From Streptomyces marincola (GTDB lineage Bacteria > Actinomycetota > Actinomycetes > Streptomycetales > Streptomycetaceae): a stretch of 64,000 nt of DNA. Shown here piece by piece: positions 54,830 to 64,000 of the stretch. Positions within the stretch are counted from its first letter, which is position 1; each line of letters starts with the position of its first letter. The stretch is taken from positions 858,501 through 922,500 of the forward strand of contig NZ_CP084541.1 in assembly GCF_020410765.1 (NCBI RefSeq), given 5' to 3'. The notes under the pieces were generated by a model, which was not told the DNA's origin, did no database searches, and saw only the letters and a list, made by a program, of their open reading frames with translations. Both the position numbers and the translations under genes were made by a program.

Positions 54830-55909
54830 CTACAGCCCCAGCCTCGTTAGGGCCGCACCCGCGTCCGCCGTGCCCGGCCCCGCGCCGGCCGCCGACCACG
54901 CCGCCGCGCACAGCGCGCGCAGCCCGTCCACCGGGTCCCCCGCGCCGCCCGACAGCTCAAGCCGCCCCGCACGCGCCGCGGCCAGCCAGCCCCCGCACGC
55001 GAACCCGTCGCCCTCGGCAACGGGCGCGGGCTGCGCGGCCAGCAGCCCGCGCAGGTCGGCGGCGACGTACGTCGGCCGGTGCTCAGGCGGCGCGGCGAGC
55101 AGCAGCGCGGCGTCCGTCACGCCGGTCAGCACCAGCAGCGAGTCGACGCCCCCGGCGTGCGCGCCCTCGATGTCGGTGTCGAGCCGGTCCCCCACCACGA
55201 GCGGGCGCTCCGCCCCGGTCCGCAGGATCGTCTCCCGGTGCATCGGCGGCTGCGGCTTGCCCGCCACCCGCGGGCCGCGCGTGCGGCCGGTGGCGATGCG
55301 CACGACCTCGACCGCCGCGCCGTTCCCCGGCCCGATGCCGCGTCCGCTCGGAATCGTCAGGTCCGTGTTCGAGGCGAACCACGGCACCCCCCGGTTCACC
55401 GCGAGCGCGGCCTCCGTCAGCACGCCCCAGGGCAGCCCGGGCCCGCCGTACCCCTGCACCACGGCGGCCGGGTCGTCGTCGGCCGAGTCCACCGGGGACA
55501 GGCCGCGTTCGCGCAGCGCGACCCGCAGCCCCTCGCCCCCCGCGCACAGCACCCGCGCCCCCGCCGGCAGCTCCTCGGCGATCAGCCGCGCCACCGCCTG
55601 CGCCGAGGTGACGACCTCGGCGGGCTCGGCGGTCACGCCCAGCCGCGTCAGGTGCTCCGCGACCGTTTCTGGAGTCCTGGCCGCGTTGTTCGTCACGTAC
55701 GCGAGCCGCATCCCGCCCTCGCGCGCCGCGCGCAGCGACGCGACGGCGTGCGGAAGGGCCTCGCCCCCCGCGTAGACCACGCCGTCCAGGTCGAGCAGCG
55801 CCGTGTCGTACGCCTCGCTGAGCGCCAGGGCCGCGCCCGAGGGGGCCGACCTGAAGGCGCGCGCCGGCCCGGCCGGCGCGCCGATTCGTTCGTTCGTCGA
55901 TTCACCCAT
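54830..55909 (-). CDS. HAD-IIA phosphatase (NagD/PNPase-like)
   Basis: 359 residues. HAD motif I LLDLDGVVYAGGEALPHA, motif II YVTNNAARTPETVAEHLTRLG, motif III lysine in VAGKPQPPMHRE, motif IV VVGDRLDTDIEGAHAGG: the full NagD/4-nitrophenylphosphatase set, with C2-type cap. The C-terminal 80 residues are Ala/Gly-rich (GGWLAAARAGRLELSGGAGD) and longer than in most members. Substrate unknown (glycerol 3-phosphate or other metabolite repair). Start ATG lies 45 bases from the divergent DUF1015 gene. Confidence 0.9.
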   Translation of the reverse strand: MGESTNERIGAPAGPARAFRSAPSGAALALSEAYDTALLDLDGVVYAGGEALPHAVASLRAAREGGMRLAYVTNNAARTPETVAEHLTRLGVTAEPAEVVTSAQAVARLIAEELPAGARVLCAGGEGLRVALRERGLSPVDSADDDPAAVVQGYGGPGLPWGVLTEAALAVNRGVPWFASNTDLTIPSGRGIGPGNGAAVEVVRIATGRTRGPRVAGKPQPPMHRETILRTGAERPLVVGDRLDTDIEGAHAGGVDSLLVLTGVTDAALLLAAPPEHRPTYVAADLRGLLAAQPAPVAEGDGFACGGWLAAARAGRLELSGGAGDPVDGLRALCAAAWSAAGAGPGTADAGAALTRLGL

Positions 55910-55954
55910 GACACGACGATCATTCCGCATGGCGCGGCGGCTTACCATGCCGGG

Positions 55955-57220
55955 ATGCACGCCGGTCTCGATCTCGCGCCGTTCCGTGCCCTGCGCTACG
56001 CGCCGGACCGGGTCACCTCCCTCGCCGCCGTCACCGCGCCGCCCTACGACGTCGTGGTCCGCCCCGACGGGCAGCACGCGCTGGAGACGGCCGACCGCCA
56101 CAACATCGTGCGCCTGACCCTCCCCCGCGCCGAGGACCCGGCGCAGGCGCACCGCGCCGCCGCCGGCATCCTGAGCCGCTGGCGCGCCGAGGGCATCCTG
56201 GTCACCGATTCGCGCCCGGCGCTGTGGGTGTACGAGCAGCGCGCGGGCGGAACGCTCCAGCGCGGGCTCATCGGCGCCCTGCGGCTGAGCCCGCCGGAGG
56301 AGGGCGTCGTCCTGCCGCACGAGGACGTCATGCCGGACGTCGTCGCGGACCGGGCGGACCTGACCCGGTCCACGGCCGTCAACCTCGAACCCCTGCTGCT
56401 CTCCTACCGCGGCGCCGCGGACACCGCCGCCGCGCTGGAACGGGTCGTGAGCCTCCCGCCGGCGCTGGCCACCACGACGGCCGACGGCACCCGGCACCGC
56501 CTGTGGCCGGTGGCGGACCGGCGGCGCGTCGCCGCGCTGGCCGGCGGGCTGACGGCCCATCGGGCGCTGATCGCCGACGGCCACCACCGCTGGGCGAGCT
56601 ACCTGAGGCTGCGCGCGGAGCACGGCGGACGGCCGCCCTGGGACCGCGGGCTCGTCCTGCTCGTCGACACCGACCGCTACCCGCTGCGCGTGCAGGCCAT
56701 CCACCGCGTGCTGCCGACGCTGCCGCCCGCCACCGCGCTCGACCGGCTGCGCGGCGCGTTCCGCTCCCGCCCGCTCGGACAGGCGCTGCCCGACGCCCTG
56801 GAGACGCTCGCGGCCACCCCGGGCCCGGCGTTCGTGCTGGCGGGCGGCGACCGGCCGCACCTGCTCGACCGGCCGGACGCCGCCCTCCTGGAACGCACGA
56901 TCCGCCGCGACCGACCCGACGCCTGGCGCCGCCTGGACGCGACCGTCCTGCACGCCGCGCTCCTCGACGCGGTGTGGCGGCACGAGGTGCCGCCCGCGTC
57001 CGTGCGCCACCTGCACGACGCGCGGGCCGCCGTGACGCAGGCGGAACGCGCGGGCGGCACCGCCGTGCTGCTGCGCGCGGTGCCCGAGAGCACCGTGCGC
57101 GCCCTCGCGGAGGCGGGCGTCACCATGCCGCACAAGTCGACGTCGTTCGGCCCCAAGCCGGCCACGGGCCTGCTGCTCAGGCCGCTGGACCCGCGGGACG
57201 GCATTGCCGCGCAAATTTAG
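55955..57220 (+). CDS. DUF1015 family protein
   Basis: 421 residues of the DUF1015 family: FRALRYAPDRVTSLAAVTAPPYDVV, HNIVRLTLPRAEDP, WVYEQRAGGTLQRGLIGALRL, HEDVMPDVVADR, the signature LIADGHHRWASYLRLR, and a C-terminal MPHKSTSFGPKPATGLLLRPL. Biochemical role not established. TACCAT ends six bases before the ATG (leaderless). Its TAG stop (57218-57220) lies inside the iron box of the desC gene. Confidence 0.9.
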   Translation: MHAGLDLAPFRALRYAPDRVTSLAAVTAPPYDVVVRPDGQHALETADRHNIVRLTLPRAEDPAQAHRAAAGILSRWRAEGILVTDSRPALWVYEQRAGGTLQRGLIGALRLSPPEEGVVLPHEDVMPDVVADRADLTRSTAVNLEPLLLSYRGAADTAAALERVVSLPPALATTTADGTRHRLWPVADRRRVAALAGGLTAHRALIADGHHRWASYLRLRAEHGGRPPWDRGLVLLVDTDRYPLRVQAIHRVLPTLPPATALDRLRGAFRSRPLGQALPDALETLAATPGPAFVLAGGDRPHLLDRPDAALLERTIRRDRPDAWRRLDATVLHAALLDAVWRHEVPPASVRHLHDARAAVTQAERAGGTAVLLRAVPESTVRALAEAGVTMPHKSTSFGPKPATGLLLRPLDPRDGIAAQI

Positions 57221-57233
57221 GTTAGGCTAACCT
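57217..57233 (+). promoter_or_regulatory. DmdR/IdeR iron box of desC-desD
   Basis: TTAGGTTAGGCTAACCT is the iron-box consensus over 17 of its 19 positions, 34 bases before the desC ATG. Hexamers TAGGTT, TAGGCT and TAACCT inside it can serve as -10. Bases 2-4 are the stop codon of the DUF1015 gene, so box and coding sequence share bases. Confidence 0.93.
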
Positions 57234-57267
57234 CACTCCCAGCTTGACCGCCGCACCTGGGAGCCGC

Positions 57268-57855
57268 ATGAGCGCCATCATCTTCGCCAAACAGGTAGAC
57301 AGGCTCGGGGAGTTCGCCTTCCGCCACGTCGATCCCGACGCCGACGCCGAGCTGCTCCACCGCTGGCTCACCCACCCCAAGTCCGCGTTCTGGCTCATGG
57401 GCGACGCCGCGCTCGACGACGTGCGGCGCGAGTTCCGCGCCATCGCCGACACCCCGGGACACGACGCGCTCCTCGGCCTGCACAACGGCGAACCCGCGTT
57501 CCTCGCCGAACGGTACGACCCCGCGGCCGAGCCCGTGGGCGGCGTCTACGAGGTCGTGCCGGGCGATGTCGGCATGCACTTCCTCGTCGCCCCCACCGAC
57601 ACCCCGCTGCGCGGCTTCACCCGCGCCGTCATCACCACCGTCATGGAGCTGCTGTTCGCCGACCCGGCCACGCGCCGCGTCGTCGTCGAGCCCGACGTCC
57701 GCAACAAGGCCGTGCACGCCCTGAACGCCGCCGTCGGCTTCCACGTCGCCGCCACCGTCCCCCTGCCAGGTAAGGAGGCGTACCTCAGCATCTGCACGCG
57801 CGAGAGCTACACCCCCGCGACAGCCGCCGCCCCGGCGACGACCAGGAGTGAATGA
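57268..57855 (+). CDS. desC: Siderophore acyltransferase, DesC/IucB-like (GNAT fold)
   Basis: 195 residues. Acylates N-hydroxycadaverine or a similar hydroxylated diamine with succinyl- or acetyl-CoA to form the hydroxamate. FRHVDPDADAELLHRWLTHPKSAFW is the IucB/RhbD-type opening; GVYEVVPGDVGMHFLVAP, RGFTRAVITTVMELLFAD and RRVVVEPDVRNKAVHALNAAVGFH form the acetyl-CoA fold. ATG with GGGAG upstream. desD follows four bases after its stop. The usual desA and desB are not adjacent. Confidence 0.87.
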   Translation: MSAIIFAKQVDRLGEFAFRHVDPDADAELLHRWLTHPKSAFWLMGDAALDDVRREFRAIADTPGHDALLGLHNGEPAFLAERYDPAAEPVGGVYEVVPGDVGMHFLVAPTDTPLRGFTRAVITTVMELLFADPATRRVVVEPDVRNKAVHALNAAVGFHVAATVPLPGKEAYLSICTRESYTPATAAAPATTRSE

Positions 57856-57859
57856 CCCG

Positions 57860-59668
57860 ATGCCCCTCCCCCACCCCCACCCCGCCCCCGGCCACGAGAT
57901 CGTCGCCCACCTGACCCTTGAGCACTGGGACCGCGCCGGCCGCCTGCTGATACGCAAGGCCATAGCGGAGTTCTCGCACGAACGCATCCTGCGCCCCGAA
58001 CGCGGCGACGACGGCCGGTACTCCGTCCGCACCGACGACGGCAAGACCGCCTACCGGTTCGCGGCCCGCCGCATGGCACTCGACCACTGGCAGGTCGACG
58101 CCGACAGCATCACCCGGGAGCGCGAGGGGCAGCCGGCCCCGCTGAACCCCCTCGACTTCTTCGTCGAACTCCGCGACACCCTGGGCCTGGGCGAGCAGAT
58201 CCTGCCCGTCTACCTGGAGGAGATCAGCAGCACCCTGGCCGGCGCCGCCTACAAACTGGCCGCCTCCCCGCGCACGTCGGCCGAGCTGGCCCGCGCCGAC
58301 TTCCAGACCGTCGAGGCCGGGATGACCGAGGGCCACCCGTGCTTCGTCGCCAACAACGGCCGCATCGGCTTCGACGGCCACGAGTACCACGCCTACGCCC
58401 CCGAGGCCGGCGCGCCGGTCCGCCTCGTGTGGCTGGCCGCGCGCCGCGACCTCGCCACGTTCCGCGCCGGCGCGGGACTCGACTACGACACCCTGGTCTC
58501 CGAGGAGATCGGCCCCGACGCCCTGCGCCGCCACGCCGACCGCATGGCGGAACTCGGGCTCGACCTCGACGACTACTACCTCTTCCCCGTGCACCCGTGG
58601 CAGTGGGTGAACAAGCTGACCGTGACCTTCGCCGCCGAAATAGCCCGCCGCCACCTGGTCTTCCTGGGCCACAGCGACGACGAGTACCGGGCCCAGCAGT
58701 CGATCCGCACCTTCTTCAACGCCGACGCCCCCGGCAAGCACTACGTGAAGACGGCCATCTCGGTCCTCAACATGGGCTTCGTCCGCGGCCTCTCCGCCGC
58801 CTACATGGACCGCACCCCGGCCATCAACGACTGGGTGGCCGAGGTCGTCGGCGGCGACGCGTTCCTCGCCGGCAACGGCTTTCGCGTGCTGCGGGAACGC
58901 GCCTCCATCGGCTACCACCACGCGCAGTACGAGGCCATCGCCAAGAAGGGCTCGCCCTACCTCAAGATGCTCGCCGCGCTGTGGCGCGAGAGCCCCGTCC
59001 CGTACCTCGGCGAGGGGGAACGACTCGCCACCATGGCCGCGCTGCTGCACGTGGACCCGTGGGGCGGCTCGTACGCCGGCGCGCTCATCGAGCAGTCGGG
59101 ACTGCCGGCCGCCGAGTGGCTGCGCCGCTACCTCGACGCCTACCTCACCCCGCTGCTGCACTGCCTGTACGCGTACGACCTGGTGTTCATGCCGCACGGC
59201 GAGAACGTCATCATGGTCCTCAAGGACGGCGTCCCGCAGCGGGTGTTCATGAAGGACATCGCGGAGGAGATCGGCGTCATGAACGCCGAGGTCCCGCTGC
59301 CGCCCGTGATGGAGGCGCTGCGGCTGGACATCTCCGACGACCTGTGGACGCTCACCCTGTTCACGGACGTCTTCGACTGCTTCTTCCGGTTCCTCGCCGC
59401 CATCCTCGACGAACGGGGCCTGCTGGACGAGCACGACTTCTGGGCGACGGTGGCCGCGTGCGTCACCGACTACCAGAAGAGCGCCCCGCACCTGGCCGAC
59501 AAGTTCGCGCGCCTCGACCTCTTCGTCGACCGCTTCGCCCTCTCCTGCCTCAACCGCCTCCAACTGCGCGACAACCAGCAGATGATCAACGTGCAGGACC
59601 CGGCGCAGGCCGCGGAGGCCCTCCAGATGGTGGGCACCCTGGAGAACCCCCTGGCCCGCTTCGCCTGA
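57860..59668 (+). CDS. desD: NRPS-independent siderophore synthetase, DesD-like (IucA/IucC family)
   Basis: 602 residues. ATP-dependent oligomerisation and ring closure of hydroxamate units, as in desferrioxamine E/B. Family motifs: STLAGAAYKLAAS, TEGHPCFVANNGRIGF, PVHPWQWVNKLTV, QQSIRTFFN, KHYVKTAISVLNMGFVRGLSAAY, YMPHGENV-like MPHGENVIMVLKDG and CLNRLQLRDNQQM near the end. Close in length and pattern to S. coelicolor DesD (about 595). AGGAG lies 11 bases before the ATG. It converges on the TPR gene with six bases between. Confidence 0.93.
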   Translation: MPLPHPHPAPGHEIVAHLTLEHWDRAGRLLIRKAIAEFSHERILRPERGDDGRYSVRTDDGKTAYRFAARRMALDHWQVDADSITREREGQPAPLNPLDFFVELRDTLGLGEQILPVYLEEISSTLAGAAYKLAASPRTSAELARADFQTVEAGMTEGHPCFVANNGRIGFDGHEYHAYAPEAGAPVRLVWLAARRDLATFRAGAGLDYDTLVSEEIGPDALRRHADRMAELGLDLDDYYLFPVHPWQWVNKLTVTFAAEIARRHLVFLGHSDDEYRAQQSIRTFFNADAPGKHYVKTAISVLNMGFVRGLSAAYMDRTPAINDWVAEVVGGDAFLAGNGFRVLRERASIGYHHAQYEAIAKKGSPYLKMLAALWRESPVPYLGEGERLATMAALLHVDPWGGSYAGALIEQSGLPAAEWLRRYLDAYLTPLLHCLYAYDLVFMPHGENVIMVLKDGVPQRVFMKDIAEEIGVMNAEVPLPPVMEALRLDISDDLWTLTLFTDVFDCFFRFLAAILDERGLLDEHDFWATVAACVTDYQKSAPHLADKFARLDLFVDRFALSCLNRLQLRDNQQMINVQDPAQAAEALQMVGTLENPLARFA

Positions 59669-59674
59669 GCGGTC

Positions 59675-61246
59675 TCACTCCTCCGGTTCGTCGGCGTCCG
59701 GGTCAAGGGCGTCGACGAACCGCACGCCGTCGAGTTCCGCCAGGCGGTCGGCGGCATCGGTCGTCCCGCCGTGGTCCGCGTCGGCGGCCTTGGCGAACCA
59801 CTCCCGCGCCTCGTCCGAACGCCCGACCGCGAGCAGCGCGTCGGCGTACGCGTACCGCAGCCGCGGCGTCCACGGGTGCACCGCCGTCGAGGCGAGTTCC
59901 GGGCTCTGCAACGTCACCACCGCGGCCTCCGCCTGCCCCAGGTCACGCCTGGCCCCGGCCGCGACCAGCCGCATCTCCACCTGTCCTGCCTTGTCCAACT
60001 GCCGCACCTCGGGCTCGCCCGCCATCGCGAGCGCGCGTTCCGGACGCCCGATCCCGCGCTCGCAGTCGGCCATGATCGGCCACAGGTGGACGGACCCGGA
60101 CATCCGCCTGGCCGCACGGAACTCCGTGAGCGCCTCGCTGTACTTCTCCACGCCGTAGGCCGCGAAGCCGGCCGCCTCCCGCACGGCGGCGACGCGCGAG
60201 GCCAGCCGCAGGGCGTTGCGCGCATGCCCGTAGGCACGTTCGGGGTCCTCGTCCAGCAGCCTGGCCACCATCACCAGGCTCTTGGCCACATCGGTCGCCA
60301 GCGTCTTCGGCAGGCTCATCAGCTCCTGCCGCACCGACCTGTCGATCTCCTCGCCCGTGACGTCGTCGGGGATGGGCAGCCGGGGCCCCTGCCCGCGGTC
60401 CCGCACCCGGCCCTGGTGCTCAGGGCCGCGCCCGCGGCCGTCGCGCCGGTAGCCACCGCGCGGACCGCCCCTGAAGTCCCGGCCACCACCGGGCCGGCCG
60501 TCACGCCGGTCGTCGCGGGGTCGGTCGTCGCGGCGGTAGCCGCCGCCACCGCCGCGCGGCCGGTCCTCACGAGGACGGTCATCACGCGGCCGGTCATCAC
60601 GCCGGAACCCCGAGCCGCCACGGCCCCGGTCATCACGGAAACGCTCATCACGCCGGTCGTCGCGGGGTCGGTCATCGCGCCGGAACCCGCCACCACCACG
60701 CGGACGCTCCGCACGAGGCCGCTCATCACGGCGGTCGTCCCGCCGGAACCCGCCGGAACCGCCACGCGGCCGGTCCGCGTGCGGCCTGCTGTCACGGCGG
60801 TCCCCGCCACGCGGCCGGTCATCCCGGTGGAGGCCGGCATCACGTCCTCGCGACCGGTCGTCGCGGGGTCGGTCGTCGCGGCGGTAGCCGCCGCCACCAG
60901 CGCGCGGCCGGTCCTCACGAGGACGGTCATCACGCGGCCGGTCATCACGCCGGAACCCCGAGCCGCCACGGCCCCGGTCATCACGGAAACGCTCATCACG
61001 CCGGTCGTCGCGGGGTCGGTCATCGCGCCGGAACCCGCCACCACCACGCGGACGCTCCGCACGAGGCCGCTCATCACGACGAGCGTCACGGCGGTCGCCG
61101 TCCCGTCCCGAGAAACGACGGTCGTCCCGCCGATAGCCGCGGTTCCTGCCATCGTCGCTCCGGCCGTCGCCACGACCGCCCTGACCGCTCCGCCCGTCCT
61201 GACGACGCGGGGGCCGCGCCGGCCGTTCCTCGTCCGAATTCGACAT
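59675..61246 (-). CDS. Arg/Asp-rich repeat protein with C-terminal TPR-like domain
   Basis: 523 residues. Residues 1-295 are an extreme low-complexity tract of Arg, Asp and Gly (FRRDDRPRDDRR, RERPRGGGGFRRDD) including a 75-residue block present twice. From IPDDVTGEEIDRSVRQELMSLPKTLATDVAKSL on, about 220 residues form tetratricopeptide-like helices (REAAGFAAYGVEKYSEALTEFRAARR, GRSDEAREWFAKAADADH) and an acidic end DPDADEPEE. No signal or membrane segment. RGG/RD tracts usually bind RNA. It is transcribed in the same direction as, and starts 31 bases beyond, the rrn terminator U-tract. Exact role unknown. Confidence 0.88.
   Translation of the reverse strand: MSNSDEERPARPPRRQDGRSGQGGRGDGRSDDGRNRGYRRDDRRFSGRDGDRRDARRDERPRAERPRGGGGFRRDDRPRDDRRDERFRDDRGRGGSGFRRDDRPRDDRPREDRPRAGGGGYRRDDRPRDDRSRGRDAGLHRDDRPRGGDRRDSRPHADRPRGGSGGFRRDDRRDERPRAERPRGGGGFRRDDRPRDDRRDERFRDDRGRGGSGFRRDDRPRDDRPREDRPRGGGGGYRRDDRPRDDRRDGRPGGGRDFRGGPRGGYRRDGRGRGPEHQGRVRDRGQGPRLPIPDDVTGEEIDRSVRQELMSLPKTLATDVAKSLVMVARLLDEDPERAYGHARNALRLASRVAAVREAAGFAAYGVEKYSEALTEFRAARRMSGSVHLWPIMADCERGIGRPERALAMAGEPEVRQLDKAGQVEMRLVAAGARRDLGQAEAAVVTLQSPELASTAVHPWTPRLRYAYADALLAVGRSDEAREWFAKAADADHGGTTDAADRLAELDGVRFVDALDPDADEPEE
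60506..60730. repeat. 225-bp direct repeat, copy 1, inside the Arg/Asp-rich gene
   Basis: Identical to 60854-61078 except two adjacent-codon bases, with a constant offset of 348 bases (116 codons), so it is an in-frame internal duplication coding for about 75 residues of the Arg/Asp tract. Confidence 0.95.
60854..61078. repeat. 225-bp direct repeat, copy 2
   Basis: Second copy, 223 of 225 bases identical to 60506-60730; the difference gives RAGGGGY here against RGGGGGY in copy 1. 123 bases lie between the copies. Confidence 0.95.
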
Positions 61247-61275
61247 CGCCGTGATTCCTGCCTCTCCAGCTCACA

Positions 61276-61327
61276 CAAAAAAAGACCTCTGGTTTTCTCA
61301 GCATGTACGCTGAGAAAACCAGAGGTC
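61276..61327 (-). terminator. Intrinsic terminator of the rrn operon
   Basis: Perfect 19-bp stem (61284-61302 with 61309-61327) with loop ATGTAC, followed in the direction of transcription by seven U residues (A-run 61277-61283). A classical Rho-independent terminator 11 bases beyond the 5S gene. Confidence 0.96.
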
Positions 61328-61338
61328 CCATAAAAATT

Positions 61339-61457
61339 GTCCGGCGGCGTCCTACTCTCCCACACGGTCCCCCATGCAGTACCATCGGCGCTGGAGGGCT
61401 TAGCTTCCGGGTTCGGAATGTAACCGGGCGTTTCCCCTCCGCCATGACCACCGGAAC
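61339..61457 (-). rRNA. rrf: 5S ribosomal RNA
   Basis: About 119 bases. Read on the minus strand it begins GTTCCGGTGGTCATGGCGG, contains the conserved loop CCCGGTTACATTCCGAAC and GATGGTACTGCATGGG, and ends GTAGGACGCCGCCGGAC, so the two ends pair as helix I. Ends are placed by that pairing. It follows 23S after a spacer of roughly 95 bases. Confidence 0.95.
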
Positions 61458-61552
61458 ACTTGGAAGTGCTCCGAGCGAACACACACACTATTCACTTGGA
61501 AACACACAGCCATTGGCTGAACTATCACAGTGGACGCGAGCATCTGAGGACA

Positions 61553-64000
<2,448 letters not shown>

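Noticed and set aside
60506..61078. Direct repeats considered as a CRISPR array
   Set aside because: Only two copies of 225 bases, in frame within one gene, with no short repeat-spacer pattern and no cas genes.

Overview
The window is a high-GC stretch of chromosome from Streptomyces or a very close relative. The evidence is the extreme GC bias at third codon positions, GTG starts, GTGA/ATGA stop-start overlaps, streptogrisin-type proteases, a SepF-like (SflA-type) gene, desferrioxamine-type siderophore genes under DmdR/IdeR iron boxes, and a gene order (dnaE2 ... sflA ... der-plsC-cmk-tyrA-rsuA-scpB-scpA-parA-ald ... pyrG ... recN-ppnK-tlyA) that I remember from Streptomyces core chromosomes. 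The right end runs into a ribosomal RNA operon read on the minus strand (5S and the 3' part of 23S).

Layout. 1-6.4 kb: error-prone polymerase dnaE2 behind a LexA-like box, a HAD phosphatase, and a PhyH-type dioxygenase divergent from an AraC regulator. 6.4-11.3 kb: a complete urease operon, ureABCFGD, with a GlnR-like box upstream. 11.4-17 kb: a stand-alone asd, a DoxX-like membrane protein with a small partner, a LysR regulator, and two tandem secreted S1 proteases. 17-23.6 kb: sflA, a polytopic mannosyltransferase-like protein, an acyl-CoA dehydrogenase, a PAP2 phosphatase, an I78 inhibitor-like protein, and an empty region with strong secondary structure. 23.6-38.6 kb: housekeeping genes on the minus strand. 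These are cmk-plsC-der, tyrA, the overlapped parA-(RHH protein)-scpA-scpB-rsuA operon, ald, an ATPase/TPR protein, a Nudix hydrolase and pyrG. 38.9-44 kb: a GH15 glycosidase, a PD-(D/E)XK-like protein, a LacI regulator with a CebR-like operator, and a glycosyltransferase. 44-48 kb: a small ORF, tlyA, ppnK, recN. 48.2-49.3 kb: an iron-boxed siderophore-interacting protein. 49.4-54.8 kb: a hexuronate-type operon (lipoprotein, two permeases, D-mannonate dehydratase) under a FadR-type GntR regulator with a strong palindromic operator. 54.8-59.7 kb: a HAD-IIA phosphatase, a DUF1015 protein and an iron-boxed desC-desD pair. 59.7-61.2 kb: an Arg/Asp-rich TPR protein with an internal 116-codon duplication. 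61.3-64 kb: rrn terminator, 5S and 23S.

The genes form several working units: nitrogen supply (urease), iron acquisition (SIP plus the NIS siderophore pair), uronate use (ABC transporter plus ManD), chromosome organisation (ParA, a likely ribbon-helix-helix partner, ScpA/ScpB) and genome maintenance (DnaE2, RecN). Several genes lack a Shine-Dalgarno but carry a TANNNT hexamer 6-7 bases before the chosen start, which suggests leaderless mRNAs. No tRNA, CRISPR array, insertion sequence or prophage was seen. Family and regulator names are read from the sequence and memory, without database searches.
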